Shown in pieces: positions 1 to 9,820 of a stretch of DNA of 64,000 bases. The stretch is from Terrilactibacillus sp. S3-3 (lineage in GTDB: Bacteria; Bacillota; Bacilli; Bacillales; Sporolactobacillaceae). The DNA lies in contig CP129291.1 in the NCBI GenBank assembly GCA_030437565.1, positions 1,612,001 to 1,676,000 on the forward strand, written 5' to 3'. Each line of letters starts with the position of its first letter. The stretch's first letter is position 1. The translations under genes were made by a program, and so were the position numbers. A model generated the notes under the pieces. That model searched no databases, had not been told where the DNA came from, and worked only from the letters and a program-made list of their open reading frames with translations.

Positions 1-830
1 AAATTTTTGTAAGTTCGTCAATTCATGCGAGCAGCGCCAGCAAAGGCTTCAGCTTGACACCTGTTAGCAAGAAAAAGAACATTCATTTAAATAGGGGACA
101 ATTACTGACGATTATAAAGCATGAACATAATAAGAAAAGGAAAAACTTTTTTCTGGTCCTGGTCCTGTCTTCTGCCCACTAATCCGTTATTTATCAAGCA
201 TGCCCAAAATACGTATTCAACAGTGGAGTCACCATTGGCTGGAGGGATGTCCGCTATCATTTTTGGATGACTGACTTTACATCGTAAGGATAAACTCCAA
301 CCATTTGAATAAAATGGGGGATTAAACCTGTGCTTAAACGAAAAAAAACCGCCCCCGTTGCGGGAGCAGTCAAAAAGGAGTAAGGGATATGGAGGTGTTA
401 GTGATTGTTACAATCTATTTCTACCCGCTCTGCATGAAATCAAACATCTTTTCATCAATTTGTACATAAATTATCGGGGAAAAAGGCTATGTGCAGTAAG
501 CGGTCGGCCGCCTTTTAAGGCAGGGTCTTGCCGACTTCTTTGACCCCTATCATCTGAAATTGGCAGATAGTCGGCAAAGTAAAGACAGAAAATTTGGAAC
601 GAGATGGATATTTGGCCACAGTTAATCGATAAATCTGAAATCAGACCGATACGCGTCATTTACCCGGCTCTGTTGAATGCTGTTGAACACAACTTGCAGG
701 CCTTTTATTTGCTTTTTTATCTTAAGTTCGATAAGTTTGTAATTAAGTTAAACTTCCATGATTGACCGGGAGTTTCTTTCATTCCCGATCATCGCGATTT
801 GGGAACAGTCCATAATAAGGAGCGATTGAA
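1..830. other. Leading stretch without a supported gene
   Basis: No reading frame here resembles a known protein. Very short frames exist, for example a GTG start near 330 that would give 17 residues, then an ATG-led 26-codon frame near 391, but neither has family resemblance. The end of the stretch is the leader of the bacilliredoxin gene, with an AAGGAG ribosome site at 817-822 eight bases before its ATG. I see no tRNA and no clear terminator. Confidence 0.5.
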
Positions 831-1265
831 ATGGCAATGAATTTTGACTTCTTGATGAATGATGCCGTGAATGCCTCGCGAAGGGAAATTGCGGATGCGG
901 GTTATACAGAACTGAGAACACCTGAAGCGGTTGATGAAGCCTTGCAAAAAGAGGGTACCGCTTTTGTGATGATTAATTCCGTCTGCGGCTGTGCAGGAGG
1001 GATTGCCAGGCCGGCAGCGGCTTATGCGGCGGGCTTGGAACATAAGCCAGATCAACTTGTAAACGGTTTTTGCCGGCCAGGACAAAGAAGCGACGGCCCG
1101 TGCCCGCGAATACTTCACAGACTATCCGCCGTCCTCTCCGTCTTTTGCTTTTTTTAAAAAGACGGCAAAATTGTCAAAATGATCGAACGTCACGAGATCG
1201 AAGGCGCCGAAGCGATCGATGTGGCCAACAAGATTGAAGCAATGTTTGACACGTACTGCTCTTGA
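831..1265 (+). CDS. brxB: Bacilliredoxin (BrxA/BrxB, YphP/YqiW family), frameshifted
   Basis: Small thiol-disulfide protein that removes bacillithiol from S-bacillithiolated proteins in the cytosol. The N-terminal part carries the family signature [14 protein letters not shown] with the atypical CGC active site. The frame breaks near 1060, where one base too many follows CTTGTA, and again in the T/A run near 1145. Reading through restores the C-terminal half ([15 protein letters not shown], then [19 protein letters not shown]) and a TGA at 1263-1265. The restored length of about 144 residues equals the family length. In B. subtilis yqiW lies just upstream of the yqj genes, as here, which favours BrxB over BrxA. 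The shifts are probably sequencing errors. Confidence 0.85.
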
Positions 1266-1292
1266 TCGAATGTCCATGAAAAAATGAAAGAT

Positions 1293-1329
1293 GGCTGCCG
1301 GAATTCGTTTCCAGCAGCCTTCTTTTTTT
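1293..1329 (+). terminator. Rho-independent terminator after bacilliredoxin
   Basis: GGCTGC (1293-1298) pairs with GCAGCC (1314-1319), with GGAA/TTCC extending the stem inward, and is followed by TTCTTTTTTT. It separates the bacilliredoxin gene from the response-regulator gene. Confidence 0.8.
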
Positions 1330-1531
1330 GATCGATGCTTTCGAAAAACGGTGGCCATCGGCAAGGAAAGCGCGATGCGATCAAACATAAATGCCCGATG
1401 CCATTCATATTCTGTTCACATTGCCGCGCTATGATCAAGATGGCAGAGAAAAAAGGCAGTTGGCCAAGCGCCAGTTTCATATTAAAGAGAGCGGCCGTGT
1501 GGCACAATGAGAGGAAAGGGGCTGGAAACCG

Positions 1532-2204
1532 ATGAGTCATATTCTTATCGTGGATGATGATCCGAATATCAGGGAACTTGTGAGCGTTTTCCTGCAAAAT
1601 GAAGGTTTTTCCTGTATTGAGGCGGAAAGCGGCAGGCAGGCTTTTGACGTACTCGCCGCGCATAAAATTGATTTGGTCATTCTGGACATCATGATGCCGG
1701 AGATGGACGGCTGGACGTTTTGTCAGAAGGCGCGGGCTGTCTATCAAATGCCGATTCTCATGCTGACGGCGAAGGGTGAGACGATGCAGAAAGTGAAAGG
1801 GTTTGAACTTGGAGCGGATGACTACCTTGTCAAACCGTTTGAGCCGATTGAACTTGTCATGCGGGTAAAGGCGCTGCTCAAGCGCTATCAAATCTTCTCC
1901 TCGCAAACAGTCTCTGTCGGCCGGCTGACGCTCGATCAAAAAAGTTATGAGGTGAAAAACGGCTCTCAATCTTTTACCCTGCCTTTAAAGGAATTTGAAC
2001 TGCTGTTTCAGCTGGCCAGCTATCCCGGCAGAACGTTCACAAGAGATCAATTGATCGAAAATATATGGGGATATGACTATGAAGGCGACGAGCGTACGGT
2101 CGACGTGCACATCAAACGGCTGCGCGAGCGGTTTCCAAGCGAAAAATATGCTTAAAAATAAAAAAACGGTTCGCGGCCTAGGCTACCGCTTGGATGAAGA
2201 GTGA
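1532..2204 (+). CDS. hssR: OmpR-family response regulator, HssR-like, frameshifted near the 3' end
   Basis: DNA-binding response regulator. Residues 1-120 form the receiver domain, with an acidic pocket (DDD near residue 8), phospho-acceptor Asp in LDIMMPEMDG, and the K of LVKPFE. Residues 125-215 form the winged-helix DNA-binding domain, with the hallmark ENIWGYDYEGDERTVDVHI, which matches the Staphylococcus haem-sensing regulator HssR closely. The frame breaks after SEKYA in an A-rich stretch at 2150-2166 and resumes as VRGLGYRLDEE with TGA at 2202-2204. That stop overlaps the kinase GTG start at 2201 (GTGA), so the two are translationally coupled. HssR normally controls hrtAB haem efflux, but no hrtAB genes are seen in this window. 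Confidence 0.75.
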
Positions 2205-3315
2205 AGGTGTCAAATGTGAAAACATCGAGGGTTTGGAAAGTATTGAAGGTGTTGCTGGTTATCCTGATTGTCTACAGCATTCTATGTATACTGTGGAGTA
2301 TGTTCTACTTTTTGACCTTTTTTTTTTTGTATCATCATTACAACATCAATCCGGATCCATGGCTGCGGCAAATAGTGAACGCGGGGCTGGGCGTTTTTAT
2401 ATTCGGTGTGATCATGTCGCTTATCGGCCGTTTCTTTGGACCAAAGCGGATGACTTACTTCCGAGCGATCATCCAGGCGATGCGGCAAATAGCGAAAGGC
2501 AACTTTAAAATCGAAATGAATGAACTTGAGCAGTTTCATCGCCGTCACCATCACGATAAACATAATCCATTTGTCCAGCTGATTGACAGTGTCCACTACA
2601 TGGCGAATGAGCTTGATCAAATAGAGCAATTGCGTCAGGAATTTATTTCGAAGTCTCGCATGAAATCCAGTCACCGCTAACGTCGATCAAGGGGTTTGCG
2701 CTGGCGCTGAAAAACGACAGTCTGCCGAAGGACAAGCGTGATCATTATTTGCAGATCATCGAGACCGAAAGCGATCGCTTGTCGAAGCTCAGCGACAATT
2801 TGCTGAAATTGACCGCACTGGAGAATGAGCGCCATCCTGTTAACGTCGCTACGTACCGGCTCGATGAGCAAATCCGGCAAATCCTGCTCTTTTTTGAGCC
2901 GCAGTGGAAAAATAAAGCGATTCAAATGCGGATTGATTTAGACAAGATCGCAGTCACCGCCGACGGTGATCTGATGAATCAGGTTTGGACCAATCTCATT
3001 CAAAACAGCATCAAATTTACACCGGAGCACGGCGTGGTCACCGTGACGCTGAAAAAAGCCGGATCTCAAACTGTTTTTTTTTCAATTACGGATACCGGTA
3101 TCGGGATCAAAAAGGCTGATCAGCAGCATCTGTTTGAACGCTTTTATAAAGCCGATCGGTCGTCGCGCAATCGGGCGCTCGGCGGCAACGGACTCGGACT
3201 GTCGATTGTAAAAAAAATTGTCGATATGCATAATGGGAAAATCAGCGTGAAAAGCGAGTACGGCAAAGGGACGACGATCACGGTTAAGCTGGACGATAGA
3301 AAAAGGCGGGCATAA
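2201..3315 (+). CDS. hssS: Sensor histidine kinase, HssS-like, frameshifted
   Basis: Membrane sensor kinase paired with the preceding regulator. Two hydrophobic helices lie at residues 12-40 and 57-75, followed by a short HAMP-like linker. The H-box SHEIQSPLTSIKGFA is recovered only after correcting a one-base loss near 2654. Next come the N-box (NLIQNSIKFTP), D-box (DTGIGI) and G-box (GNGLGLSIVKK) of the ATPase domain. The extracytoplasmic loop is very short, unlike staphylococcal HssS with its sizeable sensor loop, so the ligand may be membrane-borne. GTG start chosen from overlap with the regulator stop. Confidence 0.75.
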
Positions 3316-3338
3316 AAAATCATGCCCGCTAATTTTAT
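3306..3338 (+). terminator. Terminator of the hssRS-like operon
   Basis: GCGGGCAT (3306-3313) pairs with ATGCCCGC (3322-3329) and is followed by a T-rich tail. The stem starts inside the last codons of the kinase gene. Confidence 0.7.
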
Positions 3339-3381
3339 GAGTATATAAATTTGGGGAGTTATTTGAGACCATCACTTGAGC

Positions 3382-3528
3382 TTACTTTAAACTTAATACA
3401 GATTGTACCGCGTTGATGATGCCGCCGACCGATGTGCTGGCAGAAGCCTCTAGCGATGAATGCAATGAGAACGACAAAATGGTGGGCGCAACCACCGTAC
3501 CGATGATGGCAGCCGTTATTTTTTTCAT
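3382..3528 (-). CDS. Small secreted peptide precursor (48 aa)
   Basis: Not recognised as a named family. The frame starts MKKITAAIIG and has a textbook signal peptide: basic N-terminus, hydrophobic core, and a probable cleavage after LEASA near residue 30. The remaining 18 residues, STSVGGIINAVQSVLSLK, are alternately hydrophobic and polar and could form a short amphipathic helix. A GAGGG ribosome site lies about 11 bases upstream, with a weaker AAGG directly before ATG. It is convergent with the HssS-like kinase gene. It could be a secreted signalling or membrane-active peptide; this is inference from composition only. Confidence 0.5.
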   Translation of the reverse strand: MKKITAAIIGTVVAPTILSFSLHSSLEASASTSVGGIINAVQSVLSLK

Positions 3529-3698
3529 CCTTATCCATCCCTCTATTGGTTTGCCGAATTTGGAAGCGATTTGTTACAATGTTTAAGAAGCGGTTAGGGG
3601 TCGTTCAAGTATTTAGACCGGTCATTAATAAGGAGCCGCTTCTAAAGGCCGTTTTTTAAAGAGAAGAAGCGGGGTATCTAAGTTGGGAGAAGGATAAT

Positions 3699-4460
3699 AT
3701 GTTGGTGATGCAAATTGTTTTGACAATGCTTGCGGTCGGGCTTCTATTAGGTTTTGTCGGAGCGGGGGGCTCTGGATTCATTATCTCGATATTAACGACA
3801 ATATTCGGTTTTTCGATACATACAGCTTTGGGCACGGCGCTTGCAGCGATGGTCTTTTCCTCTTTTTCAGGTGCGGTGAGCCATTACCGTGAAGGCAATC
3901 TGCTGCTTCGGGCGGGGATTCCGGTCGGTCTGTTCGGAGCGTTCGGAGCCTGGTTCGGGTCGCTCATGTCGGTTAATATTCCCGCCCATGATTTGCGCTG
4001 GATGACCGCCGGCATTCTTTTTTTGTCCGGACTGCTTCTATGGCTGCGGATGGTGATTGTATCAAGAAAGAAGGACGGGGCAGCTCAGGATGTGCTGCCG
4101 TCTGGCGCCCGTTTTTGGCTGGCCGCGTTTGTTGTCGGGCTGGCAAGCGGCGTTCTATCCGGTTTGTTCGGGATTGGGTCCACGCCGTTCATTCAAATCG
4201 GTTTAATGTTTCTATTAAACATGTCAGTGAGGAGGGCGGCCGGGACGACGATGCTTGTCATCATCCCGATTGCTTTGGCCGGAGGGATCGATAACTACCG
4301 GCTTGGCTTTTTGGATGTTCCGCTGCTCATTGAAGTTGTGATCGGCACAATGGTCGGTTCTTATATCGGCGCCAAGTTCACAAAGAGACTGCCGGCTGTT
4401 TTTCTGAAAACAGCGATGGTGATCGTCCCTATGCTCGGAGCCGCGCTGCTTATCTTGTAA
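3699..4460 (+). CDS. TauE/SafE-family sulfite/anion exporter
   Basis: Integral membrane protein of 253 residues, intact. It shows the two-repeat architecture of the TauE/SafE (DUF81) family: a first half opening with GLLLGFVGAGGSGFIISI and a second opening with VGLASGVLSGLFGIGSTP, each with about four membrane helices. Family members export sulfite, sulfonates or other organic anions; the substrate here cannot be read from the sequence. A GGGAGAAGG ribosome site lies about ten bases before the ATG. It stands alone between a region of unassigned DNA and the convergent prli42 gene. Confidence 0.85.
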   Translation: MLVMQIVLTMLAVGLLLGFVGAGGSGFIISILTTIFGFSIHTALGTALAAMVFSSFSGAVSHYREGNLLLRAGIPVGLFGAFGAWFGSLMSVNIPAHDLRWMTAGILFLSGLLLWLRMVIVSRKKDGAAQDVLPSGARFWLAAFVVGLASGVLSGLFGIGSTPFIQIGLMFLLNMSVRRAAGTTMLVIIPIALAGGIDNYRLGFLDVPLLIEVVIGTMVGSYIGAKFTKRLPAVFLKTAMVIVPMLGAALLIL

Positions 4461-4480
4461 TGGCCGGCTGCATCCGCGTG

Positions 4481-4576
4481 TTAATCGAGCACGGCGAATA
4501 CGAGGGCGGAAACCGAAGACAAAACAAGTGCGCCGATCATAATATAAATGACAGTTTTAAATAGTTTCTTTGGCAA
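4481..4576 (-). CDS. prli42: Prli42-like single-pass membrane miniprotein (31 aa)
   Basis: Very small gene with a TTG start and an AAGGGGG ribosome site eight bases upstream. The product has a basic N-terminus (LPKKLFKT) and one hydrophobic helix (VIYIMIGALVLSS) ending at VLD. This matches the Prli42 pattern of short Lys-rich head, one membrane span and an SS pair, a protein first found in Listeria that anchors the stressosome to the membrane. In many Bacillales it sits directly beside the YqjE-type M20 peptidase gene, as here. Too short for homology alone to be decisive. Confidence 0.7.
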   Translation of the reverse strand: MPKKLFKTVIYIMIGALVLSSVSALVFAVLD

Positions 4577-4848
4577 GTTTTATTCCCCCTTACTTTTATA
4601 ATCCTTTTATATATAAGTCATTCGGATGTCCCTTTACATTATAGTAGGGAAATGTCCGTCTTTTCAACGCTGTTTAAATAAGTTGTTACAGGATGAATGT
4701 GGTAGAATAGAGCCATATCCTCGATAATTTTGCTGCCCTGCGGCCGGCGAATATCATTTTTTAAGCCTATTCGCTATAAACAAACAGTCTACATAACATT
4801 TTTTTTTTTTGTGAGGATGGATATTAGAGAAAGTTTGGTGATTAAACG

Positions 4849-5967
4849 ATGGTCAATCAAGAGCGGCTCATCCGACAATTTTTTGAACTGGTGCAAGTGG
4901 ACTCTGAAACGGGTCATGAAGAAAAAATAGCTGAGGTACTGAAAGAGAAATTTCTGAGTCTGGGGCTGAAGGTTGAAGAAGATCAGGCCAAAGAGAAAAC
5001 GGCACATGGTGCGGGTAACCTCATCTGCACCTTCCCGGGCACGGAAGGCGGCGACACGATATTTTTCACCTCACATATGGACACGGTTTTTCCCGGCAAG
5101 GGGATCCAGCCGTCGATAAAGGACGGCTGGATTGTATCGGATGGAACGACGATTTTTGGGTCCGATGATAAAGCGGGTCTCGCGGCAATCTTTGAAGCTC
5201 TCCATGTGATAAAGGAAGCCGGCATTCCTCATGGCACGATTCAGTTTGTGATCACGGTCGGTGAAGAATCCGGTCTTGCCGGCTCCAAGGCGCTGGATAC
5301 AAGCCGTGTGAAAGCGGCTTACGGGTTTGCCCTTGACAGCGACGGCCCTGTCGGCGACATCATCACCGACGCTCCCTATCAGGCAAAACTCTGCGTCGGC
5401 ATTTATGGGAAAACATCGCATGCCGGGATTGAACCCGAGAACGGTATATCGTCGATCACACTTGCCGCGAAAGCGATTGCCAAAATGCCGCTCGGACGGA
5501 TTGATAAAGAGACAACCGCCAATATTGGCCGTTTTGAAGGCGGCAAGGCAACGAACATCGTCTGCGATTATGTGAAAGTTTTGGCCGAAGCGCGGTCGCT
5601 TGATCGTTCGAAGCTGGATGCACAAATCGATAAAATGACGGATGCTTTTAAGCAGACGGCTAAAGAAATGGGCGGCCGTGCCGAAGCCGATGTACAATAT
5701 ATGTATCCCGGCTACAGTTATAATGAAAAAGACAAGATTGTGCAAGTGGCCGTGCAAGCGATCAAAGCGATCGGCAGGACGCCCCGGCTGATAAAAAGCG
5801 GCGGCGGCAGCGATGCCAATGTCATTTCCGGCTACAATATTCCGACAATCAATCTAGGCGTCGGCTATGAAAATATTCATACCACCAAGGAAAAAATTCC
5901 GGTTGCCGAACTTGTCAAAACGAGCGAACTGGTCATTTCTATCATTAAACTAGCGGCGGACAAATAA
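4849..5967 (+). CDS. yqjE: M20-family metallopeptidase YqjE (peptidase T-like)
   Basis: Cytosolic zinc aminotripeptidase-like enzyme, 372 residues, intact. The di-metal ligands and catalytic residues are visible: SHMDTV (His and Asp, about residue 75), GSDDKAG (bridging Asp), GEESGL (catalytic and ligand Glu), DSDG (Asp) and the C-terminal NIHTTKE (His). The lid domain occupies the middle of the protein, with YGKTSHAG. Position after prli42 and ahead of dinB follows the B. subtilis yqj order. The ATG at 4849 gives the usual N-terminus; the ribosome site is weak. Confidence 0.9.
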   Translation: MVNQERLIRQFFELVQVDSETGHEEKIAEVLKEKFLSLGLKVEEDQAKEKTAHGAGNLICTFPGTEGGDTIFFTSHMDTVFPGKGIQPSIKDGWIVSDGTTIFGSDDKAGLAAIFEALHVIKEAGIPHGTIQFVITVGEESGLAGSKALDTSRVKAAYGFALDSDGPVGDIITDAPYQAKLCVGIYGKTSHAGIEPENGISSITLAAKAIAKMPLGRIDKETTANIGRFEGGKATNIVCDYVKVLAEARSLDRSKLDAQIDKMTDAFKQTAKEMGGRAEADVQYMYPGYSYNEKDKIVQVAVQAIKAIGRTPRLIKSGGGSDANVISGYNIPTINLGVGYENIHTTKEKIPVAELVKTSELVISIIKLAADK

Positions 5968-5982
5968 TAAGTAGAGTGAAAG

Positions 5983-6018
5983 AGGCCGGTTCAGCATGGG
6001 ACTGAATCGGCCTTTCTA
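5983..6018 (+). terminator. Terminator after yqjE
   Basis: AGGCCGGTTCAG pairs with CTGAATCGGCCT across a short loop, with TTTCT after it. Stem interrupted only by a G-T pair. Confidence 0.8.
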
Positions 6019-6197
6019 GTGTGGTAAAAAAGGTGCAGGCGGCCTCAGTTCCGGCAGTGTGCTTAAGACGGGGGGTACCGGGTAAAGACAAGTCTCGGGG
6101 GTTTTCCATTTATTTGTGTTATTTCGTTTGCCCTGAAACTATAATGATCGTGAGCGCGCTCAAAAAAAATTTACGCGCGGGATCGGGCTGATTTGCC

Positions 6198-6906
6198 TTG
6201 AATATCAATCTTTTTTTAGCATTTGGGGCGGGGGTTTTATCATTTGTATCTCCATGCACCTTCCCGCTTTATCCGGCGTTTCTCTCGTACATTACCGGCA
6301 TCTCTATGGAAAAAATAAAATCAGCGTCTCCATTCGAGAAAAAAGCGATGTTCCATACGCTTTTCTTTTTGCTTGGCTTCTCGTCTGTCTTTCTATTATT
6401 TGGCTTTTCGGCATCGATGATCGGCCGTTTCTTCTTTCCATTCGGTCCCTATATCCGCCAAGCGGGTGCGCTCTTACTGATTCTTCTCGGACTCCTATCA
6501 CTCGGCGTCTTTCGCCTTTTTTTTTTTAATGAAGGAAAAGAGAGTGAGTTTTCGTTCACGGCCGGCCGGCGCCGCTGGATCTGTACTTATCGGCATGGCC
6601 TTTGCCTGCGGATGGACGCCGTGTACAGGTCCGATTTTGGCAGCGATTATGATGCTTGCTTTATGCCCACCCTCATCAAGGGCTCCTTTACATGTCGGCT
6701 TATATATTAGGATTTGCTTTGCCCTTTCTCTTTTTTAGTTTCTTTGTTGGAAAATTGAATTGGGTAAAAAAAAATACAGCGGCGTGCTAATGAAAATCGG
6801 CGGGGGGATAATGGTTGGCATGGGTGTTTCGCTTTACTTTAATTTGCTGACCAGGATAACGGCGTTCTTCACTCAATATTTATTTCAAGGTTTCACCGGG
6901 TTTTAG
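6198..6906 (+). CDS. ccdA: Cytochrome c biogenesis thiol-disulfide transporter CcdA, frameshifted
   Basis: Six-helix membrane protein that passes reducing electrons from cytosolic thioredoxin to extracytoplasmic partners. The first redox Cys is in [21 protein letters not shown] near residue 20, and the second in [18 protein letters not shown]. The frame breaks in the T-run near 6525, near 6667, and in the A-run at 6764-6773; correcting them gives about 235 residues ending QGFTGF, the normal CcdA length. The TTG at 6198 gives an N-terminus aligned with the family, but the ribosome site is poor. No resA-type partner is adjacent. Confidence 0.85.
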
Positions 6907-6979
6907 CCCTGCGAGCAGAACTCGTTATAATCGCAGACAAAGATGATAATTTTGAAAAAAAGGAAAGGGGAGGGCAATC

Positions 6980-8241
6980 ATGAATGCCGGACGGCGGCGA
7001 TCAAGAGTTATTTTTCATGTTGACATGAACAGCTTCTATGCGTCGGTTGAAACGGCTCATCACCCCGAGCTAAAAGGCCGGCCGCTTGCTATTGCCGGGC
7101 GTGCTGAAGAACGTCGCGGCATCGTTGTGACCAGCAGCTATGAGGCGCGAAGGATGGGTGTAAACGACGACGATGACTGTCCAGGAAGCCCGCCGAAAGT
7201 GCCCCGAACTCATTATCAAGCATCCTGATTTCCCTCTTTACCGCCGAGTGTCCGGGCAGCTTTTTCATTTGCTGAAAAGGTATACACCGATCGTTGAAAA
7301 GGCTTCCATTGATGAAGGCTATATGGACGTAACGAGTCTTTTGCCTCCCGCACCTCCTTTGGAGCTTGCCAAAAATATTCAATTCAGAGTTGGCAGCGAG
7401 CTTGGGCTGCCTTGCAGCATCGGCATTGCTCCGAATAAGTTTCTGGCTAAGACGGCATCAGATATGAAAAAGCCGATGGGAATTACAGTGCTTAGAAAGC
7501 GTGAGATTCGGGACAAGCTGTGGCCGCTTCCGATCGGTGCGATGCATGGCGTCGGTCCGAAAACAGAGGAAAAGCTGATGAATATCGGCATTCAAACAAT
7601 CGGCGATTTGGCAAAGAGCGACAGGGCTTTTATCGCTGAGCGGTTCGGCCTGCCGGGAAAAAGGCTGCATGCATGAACGAGCGAATGGGCAGGATGATCG
7701 CGCCGTGGATCCGGAGGCTGAAGATCGGTACAAAACCATCGGTCATTCGACCACGCTGCCTGAGGATACCGCTTCGTTTGCCGTGATCCGCCGAACATTG
7801 GATAAACTGGCAGGACAATTGGCCGATAAGATAAAGCGGGAACAGGTGGCAAGCTATCAGCTGACAATTATGATTCGTTATCATGATTGGAAGACGGTGA
7901 CGCGCAATCTGACTGTAAATCAGCCGATAGATAGCAAAAAACAGATACTGGAAAATGCTTTGGCATTGTTTCATGCGCAATGGAATGGAGCACAAGTTCG
8001 CCTGCTTGGCATCACACTCGGCTCATTCAAGCCGCTTGGCGAATCAACAAAACAGCTTGATATTTTTTCTTATGAAGAGGATGCTAAGCATGAACCGATC
8101 GCTCAGCTGATCAGTGCGATTGATGAGAAATTCGGTGAAGGAACGATTCGGCCGGCGTCATTATTGAAAAGAGCAAAAAAAAGAAAACGGCCGATCATAA
8201 CGCGCAGCATGGAAAGAGCGGACCCGCGTGATTTGGATTGA
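6980..8241 (+). CDS. dinB: DNA polymerase IV (Y-family, YqjH/PolY1), frameshifted
   Basis: Error-prone translesion polymerase. Palm signature IFHVDMNSFYASVE gives the first catalytic Asp, and KASIDEGYMDVT the Asp-Glu pair. The helix-hairpin-helix thumb contains MHGVGPKTEEKLMNIGI, and the little-finger domain follows (TIGHSTTLPEDT onward). One base is missing near 7162 (VKTTMTVQEA is split), and a GCAT duplication near 7668 disrupts the thumb. AAAGGGGAGGG precedes the ATG by about ten bases. The stop overlaps the next small gene by four bases. In B. subtilis the equivalent gene is yqjH. Confidence 0.9.
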
Positions 8242-8463
8242 TTTGGAATACTGTTTGGGCGAAACGCCATCCGCCGCCGCTCTATTTTAAAAAAAATCTG
8301 CCTGGATAATAGACATTGCGCCCGCTGTGGGAGTGGCCGATTGAAGATTTTCTTCGCTTGGCAGCTGCGTCGATTAGCCGCACCCCCGGCGGGTAAAGTC
8401 GCGAACTTGGCGGATAAATTCCCGGATCCGCTGGTTGAAGACTCCTGCTTCAAGTGTTGCTAA
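8238..8463 (+). CDS. Small Cys-rich conserved protein downstream of dinB (possibly YqzJ), frameshifted
   Basis: A TTG start in a TTGA overlap with the dinB stop opens LIWNTVWAKRHPPPLYFKK. Removing one A from the eight-A run near 8293 carries the frame on through NRHCARCGSGRLKIFFAWQL to VEDSCFKCC and TAA at 8461-8463, about 74 residues. Two Cys pairs (CARC and CFKC) suggest a zinc ribbon. B. subtilis has a small gene, yqzJ, just after yqjH; I assign the relation from position, not from remembered sequence. Translational coupling to dinB suggests co-expression. Confidence 0.55.
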
Positions 8464-8488
8464 GCGGGAGATGAATGCCATCTGCTAG

Positions 8489-8518
8489 TTGCAAATCCCG
8501 TTTCTGTCGTGCTATAAT
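8489..8518 (+). promoter_or_regulatory. Sigma-A-type promoter reading into tnpB
   Basis: TTGCAA at 8489-8494 and TATAAT at 8513-8518 with an 18-base spacer. It lies 40 bases before the tnpB ATG. Confidence 0.55.
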
Positions 8519-8557
8519 ATTCACGAACATTAGTTCTACACAGGGAGGGTGAACACT

Positions 8558-9737
8558 ATGCTGGTCAACAAAGCCTATAAGTTTCGCATCTTTCCAAACA
8601 AAAAACAGGTGGGACTCATCAACAAAACCATCGGCTGTTCCCGATTTGTGTTTAATTTTTTTCTGGGTAGCAGCAGAAAGAAAAAAAAGATGCCTACTGG
8701 CAGATTGTCGAAGAAATGGTTCAAAACGGCCAGATTCCAGCTAACTCTTGGAAAGGAGAACGCCTCAACAAATATGAAACAGTCAAAGCCCTTCCTGAAC
8801 CCAAGAGCCACTCTGCTTTTCTAAAAGAAGTGGACAGTATCGCCTTGCAAAAATCTGTTGAAAACTTGGCGGATGCCTATCGCCGATACTACAAAAAACA
8901 AACCAAATACCCGCGTTTTAAATCAAAGAAACATCCGATTCAGTCGTACACAACGAAGATGGTCAATCAGAATATTGCGGTCATTGGAAAAACCATATCA
9001 AACTGCCGAAACTTGGTCTGGTTCGTTTTGCCAAAAGCCGCGATGTCCAAGGCAGGATTATGAATGCCACAATCAGGCGGTATCCCTCCGGCAAATACTT
9101 TGTATCAATAGGCACCGAGGCAGAAGTTTCCGCATGGCCGAAAACTCATTCAGCTGTTGGCATTGATGCGGACTCAAACTTTGCTATTCTCTCGGAAGGG
9201 ACAGTACACACCAACCTCAAGTTTTTCCGCACCTTGGAAGAAAAATTGGTCAAAGCCCAGCGGATAATGAGCAGGCGTTCTATGGGCGGGTCCAATTGGT
9301 ACAAAGCCAAAATCAAAGTCGCCCGTATCCACGAAAAGATGGCCAATGCACGGAAAGATTACTTAGACAAAATCTCCACCGAAATTGTCAAAAACCACGA
9401 TGTGATCGGGATGGAGGATTTGTCTGTATCCAACCTGTTACAAAATCATCATCTTGCAAAAGCGATCAGTGAAGTGTCTTGGTCACGATTCAAAACAATG
9501 ATTGAATATAAAGCCAAGGGGTATGGCAAGTGCGTCGTTACGGTGGCGAAAAACTTTCCTTCCAGCCAGCTTTGTTCTTGTTGCGGCTACCAAAATAAAG
9601 ACGTCAAGCAGCTCGGATTGCGTGAATGGGACTGCCCAAAATGCCATGCCCATCATGATCGAGATATGAACGCAAGTATCAATCTTAAAAATGAAGCGAT
9701 AAGGCTTCTAACCGCAGGGACTGCGGGGATCGCCTAA
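8558..9737 (+). CDS. tnpB: TnpB, RNA-guided nuclease of IS605-type element (frameshifted)
   Basis: OrfB/TnpB family, the ancestor-like relative of Cas12. N-terminal helix-turn-helix region begins KAYKFRIFPNKKQ. The RuvC-like residues are present: Asp in VGIDA, Glu in IGMEDLSVSN, and Asp in HHDRDMNASINLK. A four-Cys zinc finger CSCCGY...CPKC lies between the last two. Frame breaks occur near 8680, 9040 and within the first RuvC motif near 9165-9175, where two compensating indels hide an expected GID-x-GLK-x-F sequence. ATG 8558 chosen because GGGAGGG lies nine bases upstream. Activity cannot be judged until the indels are resolved. Confidence 0.85.
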
Positions 9738-9820
9738 TCCATAACCTGTGGCTGCGCCGGTGTTCTTAGGAATCTCCCACTTCAAACAAGCCAAAGGTTG
9801 TTAAGTAGGGGTAGTTCAAC
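9738..9820 (+). ncRNA. Right-end RNA (omega/reRNA) scaffold of the tnpB element
   Basis: Immediately after tnpB, CTCCCACTT (9774-9782) pairs imperfectly with AAGTAGGGG (9803-9811) and encloses AACAA (9785-9789) with TTGTT (9798-9802). The element ends in GTAGTTCAAC. This layout is that of IS605-family right ends, whose transcript guides TnpB; the guide would be the flanking DNA after about 9820. Basis: visible stem plus family knowledge. Confidence 0.6.

Noticed and set aside
358..659. Overlapping short frames on both strands near the start of the window
   Set aside because: No motifs and no ribosome sites; composition unlike neighbouring genes.
1335..1535. 66-codon frame overlapping the hssR start by ATGA
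   Set aside because: No family resemblance, no ribosome site, and it begins in the terminator region of the previous gene.
4730..5007. Frames overlapping the start of yqjE on both strands
   Set aside because: Shadows of the intact M20 peptidase gene.
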